A stretch of 64,000 bases of DNA. Source: Microvelia longipes. Taxonomy: Eukaryota; Arthropoda; Insecta; Hemiptera; Veliidae. The stretch covers positions 19,459,118-19,523,117 of the forward strand of contig JACMZG010000008.1 in the NCBI GenBank assembly GCA_018340805.1, in the 5' to 3' direction. The notes under the pieces were generated by a model. It made no database searches. It was not told where the DNA came from and saw nothing but the letters and a program-made list of their open reading frames with translations. A program made the translations under genes and the position numbers. Shown here one piece after another: positions 34,996-47,339 of the stretch (position 1 is its first letter; each line of letters starts with the position of its first letter).

Positions 34996-36577
34996 TATAA
35001 AATTTGTCTTCAAAGTTGTGTTACCTGCGTTTTAGTAATTCGCCCTTTATTTCGTCTTTAACTCGTATTAAGATATTTATAAATTGGAAATTCTGGAACG
35101 CTTTATAATATTATCAACATTGCATGTTTGAAGAATCCAGCGAAACGAATAATTAGCGTGTAATAATTAACCTTTAACTATATTTTCATCGCTCGGTATG
35201 AGCCACCAATTTGACCTCATAGGCTTTTGAAAAATCCAGAGGTCCAGTATGTTTTCATTCCTAATATTGTATGCAATTTTAACATTTAATTTTTAAAGTT
35301 CACATTTAACTGGTGCATTCATCTATTAGCCACACATGATATGATCAACTCGTGTTATTTTGTTTTCCTAATAAAATTAAACCTAGAAGGCGAACTTTGC
35401 CTGCGGCATCCTCAAACTAAACCACGTTCTGACCCAACAATGAAACAAAACGTTTCGTGTTCGGAAATGCCATCACATCAAAAAAGTTTTTGTCCAAAAA
35501 ATCCGAAATTACTTTTAAAAGCATTTCTTCTTTTTCTTCTACCCGACATATTTTTTTACTTTAAAGTCTACAAAATAAACGTTTATAAAAAATTCAACCT
35601 ATTAAATATTAAAACTAAGCAGTTTTTTAAAACTTGTATATAACTTTTTTTAAAAATTAATATTAAAAAAAATCGTTTTATTAAATAAAATTAAAACATT
35701 TATAGCCAGTAAGTACATCAAAATTTAAATATCATTGATAGTCATACATATTTATTTAAAGCAAATAAAACCTAAACACGTCTTATTGTTTATAACACAA
35801 GAAAATTAGGCGTATCTAATAAAAGGGGTTTTTTGTCGGCGGGCATTTGTTTTTCTTTCAACTGGGCGGAGTAACAAATCCGCCCTAAAAATAAGCGGCG
35901 CTTAAGTTTTTTTGTGTGAAGTGTTAACGTGAGTTTTCTACGAGTGTTTGTGTGTTAATGCGTGTTTTATAAAACTGAAGATGAGTCCAATAAGTTGAAA
36001 AAAAGTTATTATGTGTTTTTTAATTCAATTTTTAAAGGTATATATGTCAGCCGATAATACAGAATTTCAATACTTACTAGCAGACTTATTATATTTATTA
36101 AATTTACTAAAATGCTCAAATTTAAATATTAGCAAATCAAAGAACAAAAAATGCAAAAATATTTATCATTTATCCACAGAAAATTTTAAACCAATCCTGC
36201 GAAGCAGAAAAAAACTTGTCCTTTTTAATGGAACTTGTCCAAAAAGTTAATAAACAACCGGGTTCATATTAACAACCTCCACCAGTATATCAAGGGTTTT
36301 ACTTTTTCAAAACGTACGACTAATTTTTAAACGACTATTGTTAAAACATTTTAACATTTATTTTATAAACTTTATTAATCACATCAGTTTAATTTTTCCA
36401 TCATTTTAATAATAAAAGTTAAAGCTATAATATTCCATGATTAATTAATGAACTATGAAAGTACAATGGTGAATTCATGTTTACAACAAAGGTACATATT
36501 TGATTAGATGATTTTAGGTGAAAGTTAATTTTAATTATTTTACAACAGTAGAGAGCCATCTGATTTGTAGCACTAAG
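34996..36577. other. AT-rich; no supported gene
   Basis: Frames of 100 codons (35341-35643) and 79 codons (36011-36250) are open on the plus strand but have no domain, biased codon use or splice context that I can point to. GGGCGGAGTAACAAATCCGCCC at 35863-35884 is a 7-bp-arm hairpin in a slightly GC-richer patch. Confidence 0.4.
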
Positions 36578-36609
36578 TATATATATATATATCACTATAT
36601 ATATATATG

Positions 36610-36679
<70 letters not shown>

Positions 36680-36695
36680 ATATAATATATATTAA
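36578..36695. repeat. (TA)n microsatellite
   Basis: Interrupted TA tract. Confidence 0.95.
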
Positions 36696-37514
36696 AGTGA
36701 ATAATGCTTGTTTAGCACCTTGCGGCTAATCAGGGATAACTTCTATGGAAACCTCCTTAGTTGATTTATAAATCTTATACATATTAATATTAATAACAAT
36801 AATAATAAATATCTTTATTTGTTTTTAAGCTTTTTGAGCTTATACAAAAGAGATTGTTACAAATATATAAAAAATATAATTAATTCTTTCTGTAATAAGG
36901 TAGTAAAACATAATTATTCTATTGTAAAAACAAAAAAAAAAACAATTTTTTGAAACTTAAAAATAATATCTAAAAATCTTTAAATAAATAAATAAATAAT
37001 AATATAAATTAATAAATATGTATGACTTCTGTTATTGAATAGATTGATGCTTTTAACTATAAATACATATAGTAAATTCATTCATGGAATTATTAGTATT
37101 ATTTGATTAAAGTCATTTATTTAAATGAAATCTAATTTTAAAATTAGATCATTCATCAATCTAAGTTAATAAAAAAATAAAAAATATTTATTACTTCTTT
37201 TTTGATTGAAGAGCCAATAATCGAGGCTATTTTGGTGTTTACAGATCATTTATACGAGATTACTTGCGAAGGCAATAGCTCTGATTTAATTATTGAATAT
37301 CTTGGACGTCTTAGTATAATATGAGCTAGAGTTTCGTGTTCATGCATGTCGCAATCATGCACATTTCGTTAGTTTAGATTTTGTACAAGATACCTCTTAT
37401 AGTAATTTTAATTACATCATAACCACTGGTACCAATTTGAGCTAATAATTTTTGCTGAGGAAAAGTTAGGTGCTAGTTAGTATATGGATTTATAAATCTT
37501 TTACACATTGAGAG
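36696..37514. other. AT-rich, nothing recognised
   Basis: Low-complexity AAT/AAATA stretches; no shared repeat identified. Confidence 0.45.
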
Positions 37515-37610
37515 CGTAACCTGGGATGCGAACCTCAGACCTCCGTGTCGAAGTCAATATAAATACTAAGGATTTAATGTCCTCGACCACGGTGGCAGCA
37601 TATTGTATTA
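37515..37610 (-). repeat. tRNA-like/SINE-head remnant
   Basis: On the minus strand, GTGGTCGAGGACATTAAATC looks like an A-box/D-arm of the Ser/Leu type. GAGGTTCGCATCCCAGG, about 45 bp further on, looks like a B-box/T-arm. Arms do not fold into a full cloverleaf, so it is a relic or SINE head rather than a gene. Confidence 0.5.
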
Positions 37611-38190
37611 ATTAATATATTTTCTTACTTCAGTAATATAGAATGACTAAGGAACTAAGATTTAGTTATACTTGATGTTAAATCTTTCGAGGCCTGTACA
37701 AGACACCGTGTCGTGATCGTGAAGTTTTGTGTCGTTAGTTTCACTACACTATAAAACTCGAGCTATAAAACTTCCAACATTAATTGAAAATTCTAAAATG
37801 ACTGGGGTTTATAAAAATAAGACACATTTTCTTAGTAGCTCCAATTCTATTTTCAATAAGATGTTTATTTGGGGAAAGTTAGCAGAAACATTTGTAGATA
37901 TTGGTTAGCGGTTAGTGTCATTATTTGGTGGTGGCAAAGATCCACGCAGTGTACCGTTCTCTGGAACCGCTTTCCAATCTACCTCACCTCTAACTGCCTG
38001 GAACCCTCTAGTCGTCTTGTATATACAGACGAAGCTTATCCTATAAATCATTTACGAAATCTCAAGTAATAATTATTTACAAAATATCTAGAGTTATGGA
38101 CGTTCTGTAACTTAAGTAATTGTTTTAGTAAATTTTCACACAAAAATAACACGTATGACGTAGTTATGATAGCGGAATTATTTATCTATA
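37611..38190. other. Nothing recognised
   Basis: A 66-codon plus frame at 37869-38069 sits in a slightly GC-richer stretch without recognised motif. Confidence 0.4.
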
Positions 38191-38300
38191 AGTAATAAAT
38201 AGAAAACTTCAGTACTAAAAGAATTTATTAAATATAAAATCCTTATTAGGCTTTTATATTTAATCAATTCTTTTAAGACTGAAGTATTTTATTTATTACT
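38191..38300. repeat. Long foldback, ~49-bp arms
   Basis: Left arm 38191-38240 and right arm 38252-38300 are reverse complements with a few mismatches (AGTAATAAAT at the outer ends, AACTTCAGTACTAAAAGAAT inside), with ~11 bp between. MITE or hairpin of unknown family. Confidence 0.85.
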
Positions 38301-38820
38301 TATTTTTTACTACAGTCTATAACTCATTTATCTATGTTTGCTAGTAATACAGAAAACAAACAAGCAAACTGTTCTCAAAACAAAATTTGCCCACAGTTTT
38401 GTATTTAACTTAAAGAAAACTGTCGAGTACCACTGAATAAACAGTAAAAACCTTGTCTCTCCACTACATATGCTTTATTGACAGCTGGATGTAGGCAAAA
38501 TGCTATCAACAATGCGATCAAGTTGAGGGTGTGGCGGGTCTAGTGAGCGATATCAGCTATGATTGACTAGATGATCTTGAGATGACTAGGAGTTCCAGCC
38601 ACTCGACGGCACTAGTTATAACATTCGCCGAAAGCCGGATCTGGATAGTAAAGTATGTAAAGGGGAGACGGGAGACGAGGTTGCAGTTTATTTTGCTAAA
38701 ATGATGAAAATAAAATAATTATATGATTTATGAACGTCTATTGTCAGAACAATCAATAACACAATAAGTTGTGTTGTGGTTAATTTTACGTGTGTTGTGT
38801 CATACTTATAATGCTTTTTT
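38301..38820. other. Nothing recognised
   Basis: No frame or shared repeat; an 80-codon minus frame crosses 38688-38930. Confidence 0.4.
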
Positions 38821-38872
38821 AAATTAAAAAAAAAACATACTGAAACTGAACCTTCGGACCAAAAAGAAAGTC
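38821..38872 (+). repeat. Direct repeat, copy 1
   Basis: AACATACTGAAACTGAACCT then CCAAAAAGAAAGTCT. The second copy is 288 bp downstream. Confidence 0.85.
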
Positions 38873-39108
38873 TCCACTGTAAAAGTCGAGACCCCAGATT
38901 TACAGGTGTCAGTGATTCCAAGATTAGCATAGGTGATTAGAAATGCTGTGTTTTTGAAGACGCTCCTTAGTGAGTTGTGGAACTTTTGCTTTCAGGTCAG
39001 TGCTATGAGAATAAGCTTATGCATACTGACTTCGTGGTTGGTACCAGCGTCTCTCTCCGTCGGGCTGGACCAGATTGGTCAAAGCAGTAAGTAATTTTTA
39101 TTTTTCAA

Positions 39109-39160
39109 ATTTAAAACAAAAACATACTGAAACTGAACCTTTAGACCAAAAAGAAAGTCT
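39109..39160 (+). repeat. Direct repeat, copy 2
   Basis: Same 52-bp unit as 38821-38872 with few changes. The sequence between the copies has no gene or LTR feature, so this is a local duplication. Confidence 0.85.
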
Positions 39161-39934
39161 TGATACCACAAGATACCACAAGTATCTGGTGAGACTAGAG
39201 GATATAGTGAGATTGGTAAAAACTAGGAGCTGGCTGGCTAGATGAAACGATTGAGATCAGATAAGCTAATAGGATGAGAGAAAATATATAGTTAACAAAC
39301 TGTAGACTAGGTACAGGTGCAGTCCCGTAAAAGGGAGGGTAGAAGTACCGAGTTATTTTCTGGTGAAGTGTATGAATAGACTCAAAGAGTTATCAGTAGA
39401 GTGCTAAAAGACTTAACTATAAGGCTCTTTGGTAGAGTAGCATTTGAAAGAAAAGAAAAGCTAAAATGACCCTGCGGGTTTAAGCGTGAAAAAAAGCATC
39501 AGCCTCTAGTAAATGTTATAAAAATATTTTGCTACGCTGTAGTCAAGTTTTATTTACAAATAGACATTACAATTATAGATGATTAAATAATTTTTATTTA
39601 TAAGTTCTTTTATAATCTACTAAAATGAACAGGTATTACAGCGTCATATGTTGTTTTGAATAACAATTGCTGACGATATTGCATTGCTTACTATGTAGTG
39701 TGGGATAACGTAGTAATTGTCTGAACGTCATGATTGAGAATTTCATTGCATGATGTCATCAGATCGCTATAACGACCATTCCGTGGAAATAACTTTATAT
39801 TCAACATTCTAAATAAACTTTTAAACTGTTATAACATTTAAATATTACAGGTAATAAAATTAACAGAAACAAATTAGATAAATATGAAAATAATTAACTA
39901 GATGCATTTTTTACAATTACATTTTTAATAAAAA
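39161..39934. other. Nothing recognised
   Basis: Unique AT-rich DNA; short GATACCACAA duplication near 39161-39175. Confidence 0.4.
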
Positions 39935-39985
39935 GAATATCGGATTCGCTACGTACATCCTCAGAACTTTGTCCTCACGACATAG
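39935..39985 (-). repeat. Family F fragment
   Basis: Reversed: AAGTTCTGAGGATGTACGTA then GCGAATCCGATATTC, matching the middle of other F copies. Confidence 0.5.
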
Positions 39986-40344
39986 GAATTCACTTAATTT
40001 ATATTGGTTACTTACAGAACTTTTTTGGACTCCCTTCGATTGACCTCAGATAATAAGAACATCCGTTATATTTCCAGTGTTCATCCGTCCAGGTACTGAC
40101 CTAGCTCGATGCAGCTTAACATTTGTGTTCTATCTAAACCGTACCCGTACTAGCCGTATTAAAATGAAACTTGGAAAACTCATTTATTACATATAAGGTT
40201 TCACTTGTACTAAACTTCAACTCAATCGGATAATGTTTTTGTTTTTTTAATTATTTTTTAAAAAAGTTGCGTTGTATATTATTGTCCAGAAGCGTGCTAA
40301 ATTTCAAACCAATGTGATCGTTTTTCCGTGTTTTATGAATTCTG
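39986..40344. other. Nothing recognised
   Basis: No supported feature. Confidence 0.4.
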
Positions 40345-40575
40345 TACAATTTTTGCCGAGTCATTATTAAAGGTTAATGACGTAATTAAAACAATATTTT
40401 TCACATGACAGAACTAGCCCTAAAATATGTTTTTGTGCCATATCCTAAATTACATTTACGCAGACAGATAACTCGTAAATACCACTTAGGGGGTTTCATT
40501 CAAAAATTTGAAAGGTATAATTTAGGTAAAAATCTCGGTTTCGGGCTTTTAGTGCAAACTATTTCCCTAAATACC
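40345..40575 (-). repeat. Family K copy joining M block and CRE block
   Basis: On the minus strand: GGAAATAGTTTGCACTAAAA, CCCGAAACCGAGATTTTTAC, CCTAAATTATACC, then ATTACGTCATTAACC and AATAATGACTC. It shows in one piece that the M block is the 5' part of a K-type element. The 64-codon plus frame 40405-40599 is incidental. Confidence 0.7.
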
Positions 40576-40935
40576 TACAGTTTAATGGAGAAAAAGTAAT
40601 ATACTGTGATTTACCGATTCCGTTAGTAAATTTCCTTTGAAGAATTCGTTGAAATTAAGATTTATGACGTCACCATCTCTGGTAGACAATATCGAGCTCT
40701 ATTAATACATCGCGATTTATTCAACTGTTATTTCTCAGCAAAACTACTTGGTGTATCCGAAAATAACAATTTGCTATTTGCATGGCGGTAATTTTTTCTT
40801 TACGTCGTTTAAAACTTTCTAGCTTATATGTGGTATATGGTTAACTCTAGGGCACCTGTCAGCTATATAACCAAGACCGATGAAAATTCTCTTTGTACAG
40901 TGTTATAAGTTATACTATTGGTAAAAAACAATAAT

Positions 40936-40995
40936 TGTATTATTTATAATTACGGTTGTATTATTTATAATTACGGTTGTATTATTTATAATTAA
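40936..40995. repeat. 21-bp tandem triplication
   Basis: TTGTATTATTTATAATTACG plus G, three times, the last unit diverging at its end. Confidence 0.9.
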
Positions 40996-41012
40996 AGGCC
41001 TGATAATTGAAG

Positions 41013-41061
41013 CTCGTCGTTTATCTAAGTAACAATTATTCTTACTTTGATAAACGACGAG
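41013..41061. repeat. Hairpin with 13-bp perfect stem
   Basis: CTCGTCGTTTATC (41013-41025) pairs with 41049-41061; the flanking TAATTGAAG/CTTGAATTA extends the stem imperfectly. Loop of 23 nt. Size is in the range of a pre-miRNA foldback, but there is no evidence of expression. Confidence 0.75.
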
Positions 41062-42534
41062 ACCTTGAATTATGAGAAAACTTAGATTGGCGTTGCGTCA
41101 ACATCTTGAACTAATCCAAGATCTAAGTTTTATCGCAACACTGTGGACATTGTCAAACACTTAGTTTTACTACTTGAAGGTTTAAGTAATAAACAATTAA
41201 ATCATAAATCGTTACAATGCTGTCTTCATGGCAATATATTACTTTGACATAACTACTAGAGTTGGTACCACTGTTTCGTAATCATTTACTATTCTTATCT
41301 CCTCATAACCCTTTAACAAATGTTATAACGTTTTTTACTATTGCCACTATTTTATGTATTTTTAATAAATAATAAATAAAATAAAACTAATAAAAGACTA
41401 TCTTCAGGGTAGGTAAAAGTGGATTATTTTGTGATAAATATTAATGAATACACCATTTCATAAAATCCTTCTCTAATTTATAAAACGGTCTTGTCTTAGC
41501 ACTTCAGTGTAATGTATGTACATTGAAGTGCACATAAGCAGAAATTTAGGAATAAATAAGTGAAAACACGGACACTTTAATATTAATTACTTATTTGAGT
41601 TGATATTCTTCTGAGCTTATATTTTTCCTACCTAACTGGTACGGGGGACCTTATAGTCAACTTTCATATAATCAATTCGTCTAGGTGATTTTTTATTTTT
41701 CTTGAATGTTCTTCTTCCAACTTCTAATAACTTTGAAAAAATTTTAATCAGAAAATTACGCTTATGAGGTTGTTCAAACAACCAACGCACAAGATACATC
41801 TTCTGCACGGACCGAGGGTGTGCGAAGCAGCTTTTATTTATCACCTTACTATCATTTTAAGGTATTTATAGTCACTAATGCTGCTACTATCTATGCTCTA
41901 CTAGATTTAGGGGAAATAGTTACCCTGAATTTGTTAGAAATTGAAATGTAATTAATGACCTGTGTTCTTAGGCCAAAAATTAAGGCATTTTACTCTCGAC
42001 AAATTCTTTATTTAATCTTAAGTATAGACAAGTCAATACTTGAGCTTCATTTTAGTATATAACTGTCCAATTTTTACGCTTAAGACACTAATTCTCACTA
42101 AAATAGTGGTTTTTGACAAAAATATACAGAGGGCTAAATAAATGTCTGGTATACTCGTATATATATCCCTTGAACCCAAAAGGTCCAAAAAAGTATTCCT
42201 CCCAATTTACTTTTTTTATTTTTCCGCAAAACTTGGTGTTGCATGCGACACTTATAAAAGGTTAACTACTCCACCAAAAAACATTTCTTTTACACCAAAC
42301 AGTACCTTAAGTTTCATTAATTTATCTCTAACAATTCAAAATTTAAGAAGGAGGGGGACTTTTGGAACACCCTCTATATTTATCATTTAGTTTTAAATAT
42401 TGGGTTGTTAAAGTTATATATGAAAAGATATTAAATAAATTACATAAAATTGGTTTATAGTAATATATTATGTATTTTAAATGGTATAACTTAGGTAGAA
42501 TAGAATGAGACAAAAATGCACTGAAATTGGGATT
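41062..42534. other. Mostly unique; family P fragment
   Basis: ACGCTTATGAGGTTGTTC at about 41759-41776 is a reversed family P core. A 70-codon minus frame (41632-41844) runs across it, and an 82-codon plus frame (42142-42390) has no motif. Neither is called. Confidence 0.45.
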
Positions 42535-42875
42535 TTTATACAGTGATACACAGTGTAGGGCGAGTGATAAAAAAGCATTAAATCGCGGGACAGTTTAACT
42601 CGAGATAAAAAGGTTAAAAGTAGTTACTGAAAAGAAAATAAAGTAACTCCAAGTGATATATATTTAACAGTGATAAGGTTTATGTGATAAAACCGGCAGT
42701 GATAAAGAAGTGACGGAGTCAGAGATTGATAGAGAGAGAGAGAAAGAAATAGGGAAAAGATTAACAAACTTGCAAAAAGAAAGAGACAGAGAGTTAATTT
42801 GGCAGTGATATATCGGACGAGAGAGAATAAGTAGTATCACACTCAGAGATCTATATCTTTTTAAAGACAAATAAA
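42535..42875. repeat. AGTGATA-word cluster plus GA-rich block
   Basis: (C/G/A)AGTGATA occurs near 42541, 42562, 42651, 42670, 42695 and 42801, with GTGATAA at 42683. It surrounds an AGAGAGA-rich stretch at 42718-42795. A similar mix occurs at 43660-43860 and a weaker one at 22150-22330. The spacing is irregular, so it is not a tandem repeat. Confidence 0.55.
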
Positions 42876-43326
42876 TAATCAAAAATGATCAGTCAAATGT
42901 GGAACAACTTAAGTAAGATCAAAAAGCTGCTATGAATGTTTTTGTTGAGTTGTTTAAACTTTTTTTACAAACATATCATGTTTAATAGTTTTTTTTTAAA
43001 AAAATTAATATTAATAATTACGCATAATAATAAAGGACATATTGTATTAGTAACATACAAACTCGTAAGATAAACTAAAAAATTTTGGTTGTGGTTTTTC
43101 TGTGATGATGGAGAATTAAAAAAAGTTGATTTTTCTACACTGTGATAATTTAAATACATTAGTTTTGATAGAGCACCAATGGACAATGTAACTGTTTTAT
43201 AAGACATTGTAACAAATTTTTTTAAACATTTCGACATTATGTTTTGCGAAGAATAATATGAAAGAAGAATTTAATCTCTATTTAGACAAGTACACATGTT
43301 TGTTTATTTTTTACATACACACAAAC
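42876..43326. other. Nothing recognised
   Basis: A 90-codon minus frame (42965-43237) is AT-driven, with no motif. Confidence 0.4.
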
Positions 43327-43333
43327 ATATATA

Positions 43334-43396
<63 letters not shown>
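43327..43396. repeat. (TA)n microsatellite
   Basis: TA tract with two interruptions. Confidence 0.93.
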
Positions 43397-43659
43397 GTCT
43401 TAAGAATCTTATTTATGTTTTAAATTTTGATGATGACACAACTTGAATTTATAGGTAAATAAACCTCGTTTAAATAGGCTAACGCCATATTCCAAGTTTG
43501 AATTTTGACTTGATAAAGCTTTGGAAGTAAGAAGAAAATCGAAGAAGGAAATTATAAAAATAAATTGAGTAATCTAAGAAGAATGGAAAGATCTTTTTGA
43601 AAAATGGTTCTAAAATTCACTAACCACTATTGAGTATCTAGTTTTCCGTATTGATGTTA

Positions 43660-43860
43660 TTATTATGAGTGAGAGAGTTAGAGCACAGGTAAAGAGAGTG
43701 ATGTAAAAGAGAGAATCAGAGTTAGTGTAAGAGTAAGAGAGATGGAGTTAAAATAATATGTTAAACAGTGATATATCTGGTAGTGACATAGGAGCAAGAG
43801 AGTGAGAAAATAGATTAAAGTGTAAAAGAGCTAGAGAGATTAGAGAGAGGAGTTTTTGAT
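43660..43860. repeat. GA-rich block with AGTGATA words
   Basis: Purine-rich GAGAGAGTTAGAG-type sequence with CAGTGATATATC near 43765, resembling 42535-42875. Together they flank a TA tract at ~43.33 kb. Confidence 0.5.
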
Positions 43861-45579
43861 TTAAAACCTCTGTTACCTAAACTTTTCTGAGAATTAATTC
43901 ATCTTCTATCAAGATTCGTCTCAAGTAGTAAGCATTGTGATAAAGGGCCCGCTACTGTTTGCGCCCAATTTGGAATACAAGAAACACTTAATGTTAACTT
44001 TTTATTTCTTACTGGAGTTTACGGTGCTTAATCTACATGTACTTAAAAACTGGATGGATATTATATAAAAATAATTTAAAAACCTTAAAAATGTTAATTC
44101 GAAAAATTAATTTTTAAAAAGTTAACAAAAAACAAATCTTTAATATTTTTTAACTTTTTAATCGTATAGATTGTATTATTCTGATCGAAACAGTAGATAA
44201 TATGTTATAAGATAATAAAATCAACCGATATTTTAAATATCCAAAATTTGTTTTGGTGTTAATCAATTGCTCGGGTAAACTAAATTTTACCCGGAATGCA
44301 ATAATATTCGGCTGTGACATCATTTTGATATTTCTAGAACTATTTAAGTTCTACAATAATACATTTATTTTAAATTAATTTATGATAAAATATGATAAAT
44401 ATTATCAAAATTAACATTATTTTCGTTAAAAGAAAAGGTTAAATCAATAGTCTGAGACACATGCAAGTAACTTATAGCCAAAGTATAATGAAATTCTTAA
44501 ATGTAGGTACGTCTTATTTTTTTTAATTTTTTTATAGATTAAAAATTTTTTAGTCTACGTTTAAATGTAAGGTATAGTTTGCATATTTAAAATTTTTGTA
44601 GTTCTTCTTTTTTACCGCACAAGAGCGGTATAAAATTTGATCGTATTTAGTAGCATTTGACCGGAAATTAAACCCCAGTTTACTTTGATATTTTGTAGCA
44701 CATAATTAACTAAAGCTTAAATTAAGCAATTAACTAATTTAAGTAATTTAGACATTAAATTTTTGTACAACGCAAAAGCAAAACTAGTTTCTTTAAAATA
44801 ATATGTTGGACTGAATTGGAAAGAAAGAAAAAACAGGCATTACTTCTTTTAGCGACAAAAATGTTTACAGATTAAAGTAATATGTGAGCGAAATAACTTG
44901 TGTATTAAACCTTTACCTGTTTTAGTGTGTGTGTGTGTGAGAGACAAAATTTCGTGAGATAGAATGATAACAGATATCGTGACATACACTGTAATGTTAA
45001 GTATCTTTTAGTCTAATTATAAAATGACTAAAATTCTATATATGTCAATTAATATTTTGTAAACAATAACAATGTCAACGAATTTGGATACTTAAAACTT
45101 TTATCTAGATATTGACTTGACTATCTTTTAAACTACTGTGCATAATACCATTTACTATTATAAATTATTGATGAATATATATAGCTAAAACCATTTCCTA
45201 GTAAATAAATTAGGAGATGGTTTTGCTCAGGGTACTGTTTCTGGTCTACTACTTTACATTCTATACTAAACTTTTTATAATATTTTTTTTCTCTCATCCC
45301 TAATAAAATATTTAATAGAAAGCTTCGTAATGGATAAAAATATTCCCTGGTATTTCCTCCTCTATCTCTGTTCTTATTTCACAGTAGTTCCTTATGTAGT
45401 TTTTATTATAGTTTAATATTTATTTATATATTATATTTTAATGCTATGCTATCCTATACCTAATTATTCTATTTCTACGTTTAGGGATACGTGAAATTTT
45501 TAACTTTTTCCATTTTAGCTCTAAACAAGAACACTAGGGATGTAACATAAAAATGTGCAATACCACCTAGCCTAAGTTA
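43861..45579. other. AT-rich, nothing recognised
   Basis: Only short features: a GGGTAAAC/TTTTACCC inverted word at 44274-44293 and a (GT)n run at 44926-44939. No frame. Confidence 0.45.
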
Positions 45580-45965
45580 CAACCTTAAAAGGGTCATTCT
45601 CTGGGTAGCTAGTACCATTATTGTACATTGATGACGTCATTTTATGATTTTTTATACCAATTACAATTTCACGTAAATATTACATATTTTTTTATGACTA
45701 TATTGTCTTAAATTAATCAAATGAATTTAAAATAAGCCATAAACTATTGCTTATGTTCTTTGATTATCTGCGTAGTATAAAGTGATTTATTTTGACATCA
45801 CTAAAAATTCACTGCTTGTAGAGTGCATCATAAATTTGTGCCATGATAGGGGTTATAGAGGGGCTGGGAGTCTCTAGCCTCCCTCTAGAGAGGCTCATGT
45901 AGGAGTATATAGCACCCAATGGAAACTGTTACATTTCCAGACCGCTTATCATTGTTTTATTTTAC
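45580..45965 (-). repeat. Family D copy 3
   Basis: Reversed reading: CAATGATAAGCGGTCTGG, ACAGTTTCCATTGGGTGC, TAGAGGGAGGCTAGAGACTC, ATATTTACGTGAAATTGTAA, AAAATGACGTCATCAATGTA, GTACTAGCTACCCAGAG. It is uninterrupted at the position where copy 1 carries the TIR transposon, so it serves as the empty-site comparison. Confidence 0.85.
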
Positions 45966-47339
45966 TTGTTTTAAGTCCTCCCTCTTAGTATAAGTCTCTT
46001 TGATTAAAAAAAAAAATTACAACACAATAACCGCTCACACATCAAGGACCATAATAGTAAGAATTTAGTATAATATAAATAAAATAAAAATTAATTTTAA
46101 AATACAAATTCATTATTGATCATTGGGCAGTAATAATTTTTTATAAATCGGTTAGAGCTCATAAAATTGTTTCAATCAATCTCGTAGAAGATGATAACTG
46201 TTTTAGTAATGAATTGAATTTAAAAACAAAAGGTAATAAATTAAATGAAATAATTAATATCTGTGGCTCTAATTCCAATAGTTAATTATAAAAATAAAGA
46301 AACAATTTGTTCATACTTGAACTTATTTTGTATTTTATTTTTATAAAAAAGGAAGTAAAAAGACATTGCAAAGGAAAAGAGATAAAAAGTCAAAAGGAAT
46401 AGGCTTCACACGAGAGTAGTGTTAAAAACTACTTGACTCCTATTACAGCGTGTTAGTATGTGTATATATCAACCTATAACTCTTAGTTTATAAAATATAA
46501 TATTTTATATTGTATTGATTATTAAAATAAAATAACGTGGGTTTGATTTTCTGAGATTAGCTTTGTAAATTGTATTTTATATAATTAGTTATTCATTTAC
46601 ATATATAAAAAAGAAGGGAAGGAAAGTTGTACAGTAGAGTATAGGTCACTGACTCTAGCTTACAAGTCGGGGTTTTTTTCTAAAAAGCCATCTTGTTGGA
46701 GTGCAGTTAACATTATCTTCTTTACTGAGCTTTAAAAGGGGCATTAGAATTTATGGGTTTAAAAAAAATAGTTATGAACTTATAAACATGCTATAAGCAT
46801 AAAAAGAGCTTTTATGTATTAGTAATTTATTAATTAGATGAAGTTATTAAGCAGTGATTATGGTGTGCTTCACTTATAAGGGTTTGTTGAGCAAACATAA
46901 TATGGATTTATTTCTAAAGAAATTGTACTTAAGAATAAACTTTCGGTTCCTGATATGAAATTAAATCATGTTAAATGTTTCAGGCAAATTATGGGTGGTA
47001 GATGTCTCCCTTGTAAGAGTAAATATATTTTATAAAGCGAATTAATATTGTTATGTTCGTTTAGAGCCCGAGGATTAGGTATTAGGTATTCATTGCAGAT
47101 ACTTCCACACTTGCATCTACACGATGCTTCCCTACCTGTAGTTTTAAAATTGTAAAAGCATACAACATTGTATAATAAGTTACATATTTTGATTAAGTTA
47201 TTAGTTAACAACATTTTTATTAGAAAAATAATACAGCCACAGATTATTGCCTCTTTTTTACTAAGATCTCATCAAAATATGACTGATGTTCGGTACGACC
47301 AAACACTAAACCTCAGTACACTAGTAAAATTGATCTATA
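45966..47339. other. No supported gene
   Basis: The minus frame 46966-47214 contains a short cysteine-rich stretch (CRCKCGSICNEYL) followed by PNPRALNEHNN. It is the one peptide here that looks less random, but I recognise no family and see no splice sites that would extend it. Confidence 0.35.

Noticed and set aside
35341..36250. 100- and 79-codon plus-strand frames as candidate exons
   Set aside because: Compositionally driven Lys/Phe/Asn/Leu peptides with no motif. The AG before an ATG at 36050 is not enough to claim a splice site.
41013..41061. Confident microRNA precursor
   Set aside because: The hairpin is clear but there is no expression or conservation evidence, and many foldbacks in this window are transposon-derived.
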